A stretch of DNA of 64,000 bases, taken from the NCBI RefSeq assembly GCF_015711605.1, contig NZ_JABTEZ010000002.1, forward strand, positions 1,364,001 through 1,428,000, in the 5' to 3' direction. Both the position numbers and the translations under genes were made by a program. Shown one piece after another: positions 1 through 8,846 of the stretch. Numbering within the stretch: the first letter of the stretch is position 1; the number at the start of each line of letters is the position of its first letter. The notes under the pieces were generated by a model. It had not been told where the DNA came from. It made no database searches and was given only the letters and a program-made list of their open reading frames with translations. Source of the stretch: Planomonospora sp. ID67723 (GTDB taxonomy: Bacteria; Actinomycetota; Actinomycetes; Streptosporangiales; Streptosporangiaceae).

Positions 1-119
1 CCGAGCAGATCTGTGCGACCTCACTCATGAAAAGAACGCTCCTGGGGGTACGGGTGCTCGTCGTGCGCCTGCCCGGTGAACCCTGTCCCGATGACGGCCG
101 GCCATGCCCGCGACCGCGC

Positions 120-836
120 TCAGAACCGGGGGATCTCGATCAGCTCCACGGTGATCCGCCGTGTGCTCTCGGCCTTCGTGTTCGGTTCGGGCGTCTGGGA
201 GACCACCCGCCACCCGGCGGGGTCGCCCACGCTTCCGCCGCCGACCGGGACGAGGGAGACGGCGTAGAACCCGGCCGACTGCAGCCGGTTCTGCGCGGTG
301 ACCCCGTCCGCGCCGCGCACGTCGGGCACCAGGAGCTCCAGGGCGGTGGGTGCGGCGCCCTGCCCGGGAGCGGGGGGAGCGGTCCCCGTGCGGGGGTCGC
401 CGGTCCCCGGGGACGGCGGACCGCCGGGGGAGGCGGTGCTCTCGGGGGCCGGCGTGTAGACCGGCGAGGTGGAGTCGGCCTCGGCTGCGGGAGGGGGAGA
501 GCCGCCGGACAGGAACAGGACGACCCCTGCCAGCACGCTGCCCGCCACGGTCAGCGCGGACATCACGGCCACCGGGCTCCTCGGTGCGGAGACGGTGCCG
601 GGAGGCGGTGCCTGCGGCGGGGCCGAGGGGAACCCGGGCGGTGGGAGCATCGGGAGCGGCGCGTGCAGCGGAGCCGGCGGGACCGGCAGGTAGGGAGGGG
701 ACCGTCGCAGGGCCGGATGCGGTGCCTGCGGCGGAGCCTCGGAGAACCCGGGCCGTGGCGGCTGCGGCCGGGCCGAGGCGGGTCCGGGCGGCGGGAGCGC
801 GGTTTCCGGGCCGTGACCGGGCCGCGGGTGGTTCAT
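120..836 (-). CDS. Single-PASTA-domain membrane protein with proline-rich N-terminus
   Basis: A 238-aa protein. Residues 1-87 are extremely proline-rich and probably cytoplasmic and disordered. A hydrophobic stretch at about 88-110 looks like one membrane span. After a Pro/Ser/Thr linker, residues about 168-235 form one PASTA domain (VPDVRG, then LQSAGF). PASTA domains bind muropeptides or the cell-wall surface and usually sit outside Ser/Thr kinases or PBPs; here the domain stands alone. The open frame runs upstream to 1142, but the composition before the ATG at 836 is not protein-like, so I start there. A Ser/Thr kinase lacking PASTA lies two genes upstream on the same strand, so this protein could be its sensor or substrate; that is inference. 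Confidence 0.72.
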   Translation of the reverse strand: MNHPRPGHGPETALPPPGPASARPQPPRPGFSEAPPQAPHPALRRSPPYLPVPPAPLHAPLPMLPPPGFPSAPPQAPPPGTVSAPRSPVAVMSALTVAGSVLAGVVLFLSGGSPPPAAEADSTSPVYTPAPESTASPGGPPSPGTGDPRTGTAPPAPGQGAAPTALELLVPDVRGADGVTAQNRLQSAGFYAVSLVPVGGGSVGDPAGWRVVSQTPEPNTKAESTRRITVELIEIPRF

Positions 837-1195
837 GCCGGACCCCCATCCCCTGCGCGTGTCCTCCACCTGAACGGCGTCCAACCGCGACTTTACGTGC
901 CGGGCGGGAACGGCCGGCACGCGCGGCCGTATCGGTTCCGTCACGGGACGGCGGAGACGGGGCGGCCGGCCTTGATCGTGACCCGGACCGGTGCCGCCCG
1001 CAGCTCCGGTCCTTCCGCGGGCGGCTCCGGCGGAGCGGTCCAGATAACGGGCGCGTGGCTCGACCGGGAGTCCGTCGACGGATACGTCCGGCGACTCACC
1101 TCCTGACAGCAGAGGCGGAAGAACCGACCCTCGAGAGCTCACCGTCCGGCCGGTGCGTGCTTTCCCGCTCCAGGCGGGTGAGGCGGATCGCGCGG
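837..1195. other. Intergenic stretch without a supported gene
   Basis: About 360 bases between the AAA ATPase stop and the PASTA protein start. Frames are open because of high GC but none has convincing codon use. It should hold the PASTA gene promoter. I see no clear -10 box, hairpin or repeat. Confidence 0.4.
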
Positions 1196-2314
1196 TCAGA
1201 GATAGAGGCCGGTGGCGTCGGGGGCGGCGGACCGGGCGGCCACTCCGTCGCGCAGGGCGAACAGCTCGGCGAGGGTGGCGCCCGACGGGGGGACGCCCTC
1301 GCCGGTGCCGAGCCAGGCGGCCGCCTCGTCGTACGGCAGCGTGCCCACCTCGATCTGGGTCAGGCAGCGGCCGGGACGGACCACGGCCGGGTGGAGGCGG
1401 GCCAGGTCCTCATTGGTGGTGATGGCCACCAGGACGTCGCGTCCCTGGCCGAGGAGGCCGTCGGTGAGGTTGAGCAGGCGTGACAGGCCCTGCCCGGTGG
1501 CCTCCTTGGCGCCGCCCCTGACCAGCTCGTCGCAGTCCTCCAGCACCAGAAGCCGCCACTTCTCGCCGTCCTCGCCGGAGTCGGAGCCGACGGCGACCTC
1601 CATCAGGTAACCGGGGGAGCCGAAGAGCCGTTCCGGGTCGAGCACGCAGTCCACCTGGCACCACGACCGCCACTCGTGGGCGAGCGTGCGCAGAAGCGTG
1701 GTCTTGCCGGTGCCCGGCGGGCCGTGCAGCAGGACCAGGCGGCCGTGTACGTCGTCGGGGGTGACCGACATGAGGCGGGAGAGCGGGTCGTGCAGCGACC
1801 TGGCGTAGTTGCCGCTCACCTCCGCCCAGGGGGAGGTGGTGATCGTCTTGCCGGAGCGGCGGCTGCCGTGGCCGGTCTGCCACCAGAAGCCCATCTCGAC
1901 GTGGTCGCTCTCCGGAGCGGGCTCCGTCGCGTCCTCGGTGACCTCCTCGATCACCGCGCGGGCGAGCTCCTCGCTGACCGCGGTCACACTGACCGTGGCG
2001 GCCCGGTTCTTGAACCGGATCACGCGCAGCGTCCAGCCCTCCCCGGTGACCAGCCGCGAGTCCCGGCCGTCGTCCTCGCGGGCGGCCCGGACGAGCGTCC
2101 CGGCGGCGGGCATGAGCGGCGCGTCGGAACGGACCCGCTCCAGGGTCTCGGTACGGGCCCAGGGCTGCGCGCCGGTGGCGAACGGGGACAGCGCGAGGGC
2201 GTCGATGACGTCGACGGGGCTGTCGGCGTCGTCGAGGTAGATGTTCATGGGCAGCTCCGCCGGGCGCTGCTCCGGGGCGAAGCGGACCTCCTTCAACACG
2301 GACATGACGCCCAT
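1196..2314 (-). CDS. DUF5925 and AAA-type ATPase
   Basis: A 372-aa protein. The N-terminal ~190 residues match the actinobacterial DUF5925 layout as I know it; the C-terminal half is an AAA+ ATPase. Visible motifs are Walker A GPPGTGKTT at about 198-206, Walker B LLVLEDCDE at about 255-263, a sensor-1-like ITTNED, and an arginine-finger-like VRPGR. There is no signal peptide or membrane span, so it should be cytoplasmic. Function is unknown for the family; AAA+ proteins remodel partner proteins. It lies between a Ser/Thr kinase and a PASTA protein on the same strand with gaps of 139 and 359 bp, so a single operon is possible but not shown. An alternative ATG is at 2305. Confidence 0.8.
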   Translation of the reverse strand: MGVMSVLKEVRFAPEQRPAELPMNIYLDDADSPVDVIDALALSPFATGAQPWARTETLERVRSDAPLMPAAGTLVRAAREDDGRDSRLVTGEGWTLRVIRFKNRAATVSVTAVSEELARAVIEEVTEDATEPAPESDHVEMGFWWQTGHGSRRSGKTITTSPWAEVSGNYARSLHDPLSRLMSVTPDDVHGRLVLLHGPPGTGKTTLLRTLAHEWRSWCQVDCVLDPERLFGSPGYLMEVAVGSDSGEDGEKWRLLVLEDCDELVRGGAKEATGQGLSRLLNLTDGLLGQGRDVLVAITTNEDLARLHPAVVRPGRCLTQIEVGTLPYDEAAAWLGTGEGVPPSGATLAELFALRDGVAARSAAPDATGLYL

Positions 2315-2453
2315 GATCCCGGCCGGGGCCGCGGACGTCGAAGGGTTTTACCGCCCGCCGTCTGCGTTCTGCCGCCGCGTTGCGGCCGCGGAATCGGGAC
2401 GGAGGGCCGGGCGCGCAGGTGCGGCGCCGCACCGGTCGACGGCGGCGCGGGTT

Positions 2454-3938
2454 CTACGGGCTCCTGGACAGGTCGCCGGTCTCGGTGACGAGCCCGAGGC
2501 CGGGTACGTCCTTCCAGGTGTAGGTGAGGAGGTCGCCCTTCCTGGTGAGCCAGACGGTCCCGGCGATGCATCCCCCGGTGTTGGCGCCCAGCGCGAAGAC
2601 GAGTGTGTCCTTCTCGACCTTCTGCAGGGTGATGCGGCCCGTGCAGTTGTTGCCGGGTTCGGCCCAGGCCGCGTCGCTCCCGCCCGCCTCGAGTTCGACC
2701 TCGATCCTCTTCGGGCCGCCGGCCAGGGGGTTGGTGGAGCTGACACCGTCACCGGACCAGCTGCCCGCGAAGGACGGGGGAATCTTCACCCCGTTCCCGG
2801 CGGGAGGGGAGCCGGTCGTCCCGTCGGGGTCCGGGGAGGTGGTCCCGTCCGGGCTGGAAGCGGTGCTCCCGGCCGGCGAGGAGCCGGTCGCGGCCGTCGG
2901 GGTGGACGTGGCGCCCAGGCCGCCGGCAGGGCGGCCGAAAGCGAGCCAGGCGGCGATCCCCGCGGCGACGAGCACGGACGCCACCACCAGGATCGAGCCG
3001 ATCATGAACCCGCGGGGGCGTCCCCGCCCTGCCCGGGTGGTGAGGGCCGAACGGCCGGGCGCGGTCTGTTCCCGGCCGTCCGGAGGGGAGGAGGCCAGCT
3101 CACTGCCGATCCTCACCAGGTCCTCGGTGGAGTGCGGGGTGTGCACGCCGGGGGCGACCAGGTTGATCATCAGGGCCCGGGCGGTGGGGCGGCGGGCGGG
3201 GTCCTTGTCGAGGCAGGAGGCGATCAGCGCGCCGTACCGGGCGGGCAGCGCCGACAGGTCCGGGTGGTGGCTGAGGATCCGGTGCAGCACGGCGGGCACC
3301 GTGTCGGCCCCGAACGGCGAGCGCCCGGCCGCCGCGCAGACCATGGTGGCGGCCCAGGCGAACACGTCGGAGGCGGGGGAGGCCGGGGAACCCGCGATCT
3401 GCTCGGGGGACAGGTAGGCGGGGGTGCCGATGAGTCCGGAGGTGTGGGTGGCCGCGCCGTCCTCCCTGGCGATGCCGAAGTCGACCACGCGGGGGCCGTC
3501 CGGGCCGAGCAGCACGTTGGCCGGCTTGAAGTCGCGGTGCACCACCCCGGCGGCGTGGATGGCGGCCAGGGCGGTGGCGGTGCCGACGACCAGGCGCTCC
3601 AGCTCGCCCCCGCGCAGCGGCCCCCTCTCCTTGACCCGCTGCTCCAGGGACGGGCCGTTGACGAACTCGCTCACCACGTACGGCCGCGGCCCGTCGACCG
3701 AGGCGGTCAGCACGCGGGCGGTGCAGAACGGGGCGACGCTCTCCAGCGCCGCCAGCTCTCTCGCCAGCCGCCTGCGGGACTCGGCGTCGGCGCGGAACAG
3801 CAGCTTGACCGCGACAGGCTCGCCGCTGGGCGCGTGGGCGAGGTAGACGATGCCCTGGCCGCCCTCGCCGAGTCGCCCGGCCAGCCGGAACTCGCCGAGC
3901 CGTACCGGGTCGTCGGGGGTCAGAGGAGTCGCGACCAT
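2454..3938 (-). CDS. Membrane-anchored Ser/Thr protein kinase (Hanks type, no PASTA)
   Basis: A 494-aa protein. The kinase domain spans about 16-265: glycine loop GEGGQG, ATP-binding Lys45 in VAVK, catalytic HRD at 134-136 (HRDFKPAN), DFG at 153-155 and a GTPAYLSPEQ activation-segment end. HRDFKPAN replaces the usual HRDLKPSN. A single membrane span at about 311-335 follows a basic juxtamembrane stretch, then a Thr/Ser/Pro/Gly linker and a ~110-residue extracellular domain with two cysteines and no PASTA repeat. A TAACCT -10 box lies 6 nt before the ATG, implying a leaderless transcript, with a perfect palindrome just upstream. Substrate and ligand are unknown; neighbours suggest cell-wall signalling (inference). 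Confidence 0.9.
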   Translation of the reverse strand: MVATPLTPDDPVRLGEFRLAGRLGEGGQGIVYLAHAPSGEPVAVKLLFRADAESRRRLARELAALESVAPFCTARVLTASVDGPRPYVVSEFVNGPSLEQRVKERGPLRGGELERLVVGTATALAAIHAAGVVHRDFKPANVLLGPDGPRVVDFGIAREDGAATHTSGLIGTPAYLSPEQIAGSPASPASDVFAWAATMVCAAAGRSPFGADTVPAVLHRILSHHPDLSALPARYGALIASCLDKDPARRPTARALMINLVAPGVHTPHSTEDLVRIGSELASSPPDGREQTAPGRSALTTRAGRGRPRGFMIGSILVVASVLVAAGIAAWLAFGRPAGGLGATSTPTAATGSSPAGSTASSPDGTTSPDPDGTTGSPPAGNGVKIPPSFAGSWSGDGVSSTNPLAGGPKRIEVELEAGGSDAAWAEPGNNCTGRITLQKVEKDTLVFALGANTGGCIAGTVWLTRKGDLLTYTWKDVPGLGLVTETGDLSRSP

Positions 3939-3944
3939 GAGGGA

Positions 3945-3967
3945 AGGTTATCGATACCGCTCGGTAT
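3945..3967 (-). promoter_or_regulatory. Kinase promoter: -10 box plus perfect inverted repeat
   Basis: On the minus strand TAACCT (3950-3945) lies 6 nt before the kinase ATG, the usual geometry of a leaderless actinobacterial start. Upstream is the perfect inverted repeat ATACCG-CT-CGGTAT (3954-3967), overlapping the spacer. A 6+2+6 palindrome overlapping a core promoter is typical of a TetR-type operator. No adjacent regulator gene is present. Confidence 0.5.
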
Positions 3968-4136
3968 GGGCATAGGGCGGGTTTAGGGCCGCCGACCACG
4001 GAAAGCGAGCAGTGGTCCGTCCTCCGGAGCCGCGGCGTGAGGGTGCAAGGTAGATCAATCGGTAAACCTCCCTTCTCGGCACGCGTCACCTATTACGCTC
4101 CGGTTAGCCACCATTGCTCGACCCCCTGGAGATTTC

Positions 4137-4904
4137 GTGGCCATCGACCTCGTTTCCCGTAGTGAATGGGGAGCCCGCCAGCCGCGCGGCTCTTATACCC
4201 CGATCAATTCGACCAGGGGTGTGAAAGTTCACTACACGGGTGGGCGCGTCGATCCGGGAATCATCAATGATCATGCGAGATGTGTGGCGTTAGTGAAATC
4301 CATCCAAATCCACCATATGGATGGAAACGGATGGATGGACATCGGCTACTCAATGGTCGCATGTCCGCATAAGAAGGTGTTCGAGGGGCGCGGTCCCAAG
4401 CGCCTACCCGCTGCCAACGGCGCCGGGCTCAACAGCGGCCACTACGCCGTGCTCGCCCTGGTCGGCTCCTCCGGGCTGGTCCAGCCGACCGACGACATCC
4501 TGCACGCCGTCCTCGACGCGGTCGAACACCTCCGCGACCGCGGCGGCGCGGGCCGCGAGATCAAGGGCCACCGCGACGGCTACTCGACCTCCTGCCCGGG
4601 CGACCCGCTCTACGCGTGGATACGGCGCGGCGCCCCGCGCCCCGGCGGCGCGCCCGACCCGCCCGACCCGCACCCCTCCTTCCCCGGCCGCACGCTCAAG
4701 TACCCGCCGGTCATGGTCGGCGAGGACGTGCGCACCTGGCAGCAGCAGATGAGCAGGCGCGGGTGGGACCTCGACGTCGACGGCCTCTACGGGGAGCGCT
4801 CCCGCGACGTCTGCCGGAAGTTCCAGCAGGAGAAGGGCCTGGCCGTGACCGGGGCGGTCAACCGCGCCACCTGGAACGCGGCCTGGCAGGAGCCGATCAC
4901 CTGA
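4137..4904 (+). CDS. PGRP/amidase-2 domain N-acetylmuramoyl-L-alanine amidase with peptidoglycan-binding domain
   Basis: A 255-aa protein. Residues about 5-160 form an amidase_2/PGRP domain that cleaves the MurNAc to L-Ala bond. Zinc ligands His32 (VHYTGG), His145 (GHRDG) and Cys153 (TSCPGD) and the catalytic-type Tyr71 (DIGYS) are all visible. After a Pro-rich linker, about 188-252 is a PG_binding_1 domain. The GTG start at 4137 follows CTGGAG with good spacing. There is no signal peptide, which is odd for a wall hydrolase and more like a phage endolysin. The first ~250 bp are clearly poorer in GC than the rest and contain a TTA leucine codon (residue 52, 4290-4292), so translation may depend on the rare bldA-type tRNA. 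Possible phage ancestry is inference. Confidence 0.85.
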   Translation: MAIDLVSRSEWGARQPRGSYTPINSTRGVKVHYTGGRVDPGIINDHARCVALVKSIQIHHMDGNGWMDIGYSMVACPHKKVFEGRGPKRLPAANGAGLNSGHYAVLALVGSSGLVQPTDDILHAVLDAVEHLRDRGGAGREIKGHRDGYSTSCPGDPLYAWIRRGAPRPGGAPDPPDPHPSFPGRTLKYPPVMVGEDVRTWQQQMSRRGWDLDVDGLYGERSRDVCRKFQQEKGLAVTGAVNRATWNAAWQEPIT

Positions 4905-4944
4905 CCCCCGCGCCGCCCGGCCTGCGCAGGCGTCGCCGCGGCCC

Positions 4945-5961
4945 TCAGCCGGCGGCGCCGTCCAGCCCTCCCGCGCCGTTGCCCTCCCCGCCGTGCGGAT
5001 GGTGGCAGGCCACCCAGTGGTCCGCGCCGATCGGGCGCATCACCGGCTCCTCGGCCGCGCACAGCGGCGTGGCCGCCGGGCAGCGGGTGCGGAACCGGCA
5101 CCCGCTGGGCGGCGTCACCGGCGAGGGCGGCTCCCCGCTGATCAGCCGGTCGGCGGGTGGCAGGCCGAGCCCGCCGCGCGGGATCGAGGCCAGCAGCGCC
5201 CGGGTGTAGGGATGGGCCGGCCGCTCCACCAGGGCGTCGCCGGGGGCCAGCTCGCACACCTTGCCGAGATACATCACCAGGATCCGGTCGCTGACGTTCT
5301 TGACCACGGCGAGGTCGTGGGCGATGAACACCAGCGTCAGCCGGTAACGCTCCTTGAGCTCCTCCAGCAGCGCGAGGATCTGCGCCTGCACCGAGACGTC
5401 CAGCGCGGAGACGGGCTCGTCGCAGATCACGACCTCGGGTTCGAGCACCAGCGCCCGCGCGATGGAGACACGCTGGCACTGCCCGCCGGAGAACTCGTGC
5501 GGCCGCCGTGTGGCGGCGGTGGCGGGGTCCAGCCCGACCGCCGTGAGCATCTCGTCGACCCGGTCCGCGCCCGCGCCCCAGACGCGCGGTCCCTCGGCGA
5601 CGATGTCGCGGACCCGCCGCCGGGGGTTCAGCGACGAGATCGGGTCCTGGAAGACCATCTGGAGCCGCCTGCGGGTCCTGCGCAGCGCCTCCCCGCGCAG
5701 CGTGGTCAGCTCGACGCCGTCCAGCCGCACCGAGCCGCCGAGCGGAGGGGGGAGCTGCATCAGCGCCCGCGCCGTGGTGGACTTTCCGCAGCCGGACTCG
5801 CCCACGATGCCGAGGGTCTCCCCGCGGGCCACGTCGAAGCTCACCCCGGAGACCGCGTGCACGCTCCGGCCGCCTCCGGCGGGGAACTCCACGACGAGGT
5901 CCTCCACCCGGAGCACCACCTCCCCGGAGGGACGGAGATGGGCGTTTCCGCTACCGGCCAC
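4945..5961 (-). CDS. Peptide/nickel-type ABC transporter ATP-binding protein (Dpp/OppF-like)
   Basis: A 338-aa ATPase of an oligopeptide/dipeptide importer. Walker A GESGCGKST, signature FSGGQCQRVSIARAL and Walker B VVICDEPVSALD are intact. The C-terminus has the oligopeptide-ATPase extension, including GCRFRTRCPAA, which in this family carries an Fe-S-type cysteine set. It is the last gene of a four-gene operon; its GTG start at 5961 overlaps the end of the fused permease-ATPase by 11 bp. It pairs with the fused ATPase to drive the importer. Substrate cannot be read from sequence. Confidence 0.92.
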   Translation of the reverse strand: MAGSGNAHLRPSGEVVLRVEDLVVEFPAGGGRSVHAVSGVSFDVARGETLGIVGESGCGKSTTARALMQLPPPLGGSVRLDGVELTTLRGEALRRTRRRLQMVFQDPISSLNPRRRVRDIVAEGPRVWGAGADRVDEMLTAVGLDPATAATRRPHEFSGGQCQRVSIARALVLEPEVVICDEPVSALDVSVQAQILALLEELKERYRLTLVFIAHDLAVVKNVSDRILVMYLGKVCELAPGDALVERPAHPYTRALLASIPRGGLGLPPADRLISGEPPSPVTPPSGCRFRTRCPAATPLCAAEEPVMRPIGADHWVACHHPHGGEGNGAGGLDGAAG

Positions 5962-7945
5962 GGCTGTCGGCTCCTTCGATCGCGTCGGTCGTCTCGTCCG
6001 CGCCGGTCGTCTCGGCGGCCTTGAGCGCCTCGGCCGTCCCGGATATCCCCGATGTCTCGACGACTCCCGCCCCGGTCCCGACGGGGTACCAGCAGGCGTA
6101 GAGGTGGTCGGGGACCTCGGCCTGGAAGAGAGGCGGCTCCTCCTGCGTGCACCGCTCCCTCGCGTAGGGGCAGCGGGGGTGGAAGGCGCATCCGGACGGC
6201 GGCGCCGCCAGGTCGGGCGGGCGGCCCGGCAGCAGCCGGAGCGGGTGGTGGGCGGGATCGGTCAGCTTCGGCACCGCCCGCAGCAGCGCCTCGGTGTACG
6301 GCATGCGGGTCCGCTCGAACAACGTGGCCGCGGGGCCCCGCTCGACGACCTTGCCGGCGTACATCACGATGACCTCGTCGGCCCACTCCGCCACGACCGA
6401 CAGGTCGTGGCTGACCAGGACCACGGCCATGTGGCGTTCCTCGCGCTGCCGCCGGATCAGCCGGAGCACCTGGTCCTGGACGGTGACGTCGAGCGCGGTG
6501 GTGGGCTCGTCGGCGAACAACACGTCCGGGCCGCACGACAGCGCCATCGCGATCGTCACCCGCTGCCGCATGCCGCCGGAGAGCTGGTGCGGGTAGCGGC
6601 GCAGCGCCCGCGCGGGCTCGGGGATGCCGACCGAGGCCAGCAGCTCCGCGGCCCGGGCCCGGGCGGCCCCGCGCTTCATGCCCAGGTGGACCGTGAGCGG
6701 CTCCATGACCTGGGCCCCGATCGTCCGGACCGGGTTGAGGGCCGTCATCGGATCCTGGAAGACGGCGGCCAGCCGCGTGCCGAGGATCCGCCGCAGCTGC
6801 TCGCCGTCCAGCTCGGTCAGATCCTGCCCGTCCAGGTAGACGCTCCCTCCGCGCAGCGTCCCGGCGTCCGGGGCGAGGCCCAGGATGGAGCGGATCAGCA
6901 TGGACTTGCCCGACCCGGACTCGCCCACGATGGCCAGGGTCCGGCCGCGCTCCAGGGTGAAGGAGACGCCGTCGACGGCCCGGACGGTGCCGCGGACGGT
7001 CGTGAAGTGGGTGCGCAGGTCGGCGACCTGCAGGAGGACCCCCTCCTCGACGTGGTGCGGCTGGGCGGGCAGCCGGTCGGCCCGGCGGCGCCGCACCGGT
7101 TCCAGGCCGCTCTGCCGCACGTCGGTGAGGGCCCGCAGCCGGTCGCCGAGCAGGTTGAAGGCGAGCACGGTCAGGAACATGACGACGGAGGGGACGAGCA
7201 CCACGTGCGGGGCGTTCTCCATCAGCGGCCGGCCCTCGTTGATCAGCCCGCCCCAGGTGGGGGTGGGGGCCTGGACCGAGAGGCCGAGGAAGGCCAGACT
7301 GCCCTCGGCCACGATGGCCACCGCCATGCCGATGAAGGCGTAGGAGGCGACCGGCAGCGAGACGTTGGGCACGATCTCGCGCCACAGGACGGTCCTGTCC
7401 CGGGCGCCGAGCACGCGCGCGGCGGCGACGAACTCCCGCTCGGAGAAGACCATCGTCGCGCCGCGCACCAGCCGGACCCACGCCGGGACGCCGAGCACGC
7501 CCAGCACGATGAGCACGTTGACCAGGCTCGCCCCCGCGAACGCCACCACGGCCAGCGCGAACACCAGTGCGGGGAAGGCGAGTGCGACGTCGTTGAACCC
7601 CATGATGACCGCGTCCGTGGCCCGTCTGCGGTACCCGGCCAGGACGCCGAGGGGCGCGCCGATCAGCAGGCCGAGCACGACCGCGCCGACGCCGACGCCG
7701 AGGGAGACGCGGGCGCCGTACACGACCCTGCTCAGCACGTCCCGGCCGAGCCCGTCGGTGCCGAACGGGTGGTCCGGGCCGGGGCCGGACTGCGGGGGTC
7801 CGGCCAGTGTCTCGTCGTAGCGGGGCAGCGGGAGCAGGTCCGCCGCGGCCGCACCGGCCAGGACCAGCGCGATCCAGCCCAGCGCGAGCCAGAAACCCCA
7901 GCCCAGCCGCCTACGCACGCCGGATCCTGGGGTCGACCGCGACAT
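5951..7945 (-). CDS. Fused ABC transporter permease and ATP-binding protein (DppC-DppD type)
   Basis: A fusion of up to 664 aa. Residues about 15-275 are a DppC-like permease with about six membrane spans and a 'PFGTDGLGRDVLSR' entry motif. Residues about 300-640 are a DppD-like ATPase: Walker A GESGSGKS, signature LSGGMRQRV, Walker B VLFADEPTT, and the C-terminal CAFHPRCPYARERC cluster. Such fusions are known in actinobacterial peptide importers. The upstream gene ends at 7911. The ATG at 7945 gives a 35-bp overlap, while an internal GTG at 7918 (VRRRLGWGFW) overlaps its stop by only 8 bp, so the true start may be 7918. It completes the importer with the permease upstream and the ATPase downstream. 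Confidence 0.92.
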   Translation of the reverse strand: MSRSTPGSGVRRRLGWGFWLALGWIALVLAGAAAADLLPLPRYDETLAGPPQSGPGPDHPFGTDGLGRDVLSRVVYGARVSLGVGVGAVVLGLLIGAPLGVLAGYRRRATDAVIMGFNDVALAFPALVFALAVVAFAGASLVNVLIVLGVLGVPAWVRLVRGATMVFSEREFVAAARVLGARDRTVLWREIVPNVSLPVASYAFIGMAVAIVAEGSLAFLGLSVQAPTPTWGGLINEGRPLMENAPHVVLVPSVVMFLTVLAFNLLGDRLRALTDVRQSGLEPVRRRRADRLPAQPHHVEEGVLLQVADLRTHFTTVRGTVRAVDGVSFTLERGRTLAIVGESGSGKSMLIRSILGLAPDAGTLRGGSVYLDGQDLTELDGEQLRRILGTRLAAVFQDPMTALNPVRTIGAQVMEPLTVHLGMKRGAARARAAELLASVGIPEPARALRRYPHQLSGGMRQRVTIAMALSCGPDVLFADEPTTALDVTVQDQVLRLIRRQREERHMAVVLVSHDLSVVAEWADEVIVMYAGKVVERGPAATLFERTRMPYTEALLRAVPKLTDPAHHPLRLLPGRPPDLAAPPSGCAFHPRCPYARERCTQEEPPLFQAEVPDHLYACWYPVGTGAGVVETSGISGTAEALKAAETTGADETTDAIEGADSRGR

Positions 7946-8846
7946 AGACGAGGTCCACCGCGAAGTTCACGAGCACGTAGCCGACCGAGATCAGCACCAC
8001 GCCTCCCTGCACTGTCAGATAGTCACGGGCGAAGATGGAGTCCACGATGAGCCGGCCCACGCCGGGGAGCCCGAAGAGCGTCTCGATGATCACCGCGCCG
8101 CCGATCAGCGCCCCGAGGTTCAGGCCGACGGCGGTGACCAGCGAGATGGCGGAGGGCCGCAGCGCGTGCCGCCACAGGATGCGGCGGGGCGACAGGCCTC
8201 GTGCGCGGGCCAGCGTGATGTAGTCCTCCTGGAGGGTGGCGATCAGGTCGGTGCGCAGCAGCCGGGCGTAGACGGCCGTCTGCGCGCAGCCGAGGGTGAC
8301 CGCGGGCAGCAGCACCGAGGTCAGGTTCCAGCCGAGATCGAGGGAGATCGGGGTCCAGCCGGTGGCGGGCAGCACCTGCCACTTCACGGCGAACACCAGG
8401 ATCAGCAGCACGCCGAGCACGAAGACCGGGGTGGACAGCAGCCCGAAGCTCAGCGCGGTCAGCACCTGGTCCAGCGGCCGGCCCGCCCGGCGGGCCGCCG
8501 CCACGCCGATCGGCAGGGCCAGGCCCAGCGCGACCAGCTGCGCGGCGACCAGCAGCTCCAGCGTGACCGGGAGCCGCTCGGCCAGCGCCTCGGTGACGGG
8601 CACGCTCGTGGTGTAGGAGGTGCCGAGGTCGCCGGCGACCAGCTCGCCGAGCCAGGCGAGGTAGCGGGTGAACAGGGGGTCGTCCAGGCTCAGCTCCCGG
8701 CGGAGCTGCTCGCGGGCCTCCTCGCTCGCCGACAGGCCCAGGATCTGCGTGGTCGGGTCGCCCGGCAGCAGGTTGAGCAGGAGGTAGGAGAGGAAGGTGA
8801 CCACGAGCAGCACGAGCAGGAGGCGGACCAGCCGCAGGATCATCAC
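7911..8846 (-). CDS. ABC transporter permease (DppB type)
   Basis: About 311 aa with an N-terminal membrane span, the family motif LLNLLPGDPTTQILG and five further spans. The binding-protein-dependent permease loop is seen around 'YITLARARGLSPRRILWRHAL'-type residues near 195-215. It forms the inner-membrane channel with the DppC part of the fusion. An upstream GTG at 8861 is in frame, but GTG at 8846 gives a classic 4-bp GTGA overlap with the binding-protein stop, so I prefer it. Translational coupling within the operon is likely. Confidence 0.9.
   Translation of the reverse strand: MMILRLVRLLLVLLVVTFLSYLLLNLLPGDPTTQILGLSASEEAREQLRRELSLDDPLFTRYLAWLGELVAGDLGTSYTTSVPVTEALAERLPVTLELLVAAQLVALGLALPIGVAAARRAGRPLDQVLTALSFGLLSTPVFVLGVLLILVFAVKWQVLPATGWTPISLDLGWNLTSVLLPAVTLGCAQTAVYARLLRTDLIATLQEDYITLARARGLSPRRILWRHALRPSAISLVTAVGLNLGALIGGAVIIETLFGLPGVGRLIVDSIFARDYLTVQGGVVLISVGYVLVNFAVDLVYVAVDPRIRRA

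Noticed and set aside
5354-8050. 898-aa plus-strand open frame opposite the ABC importer
   Set aside because: Arises from high GC; the minus strand carries intact Walker, signature and membrane segments.
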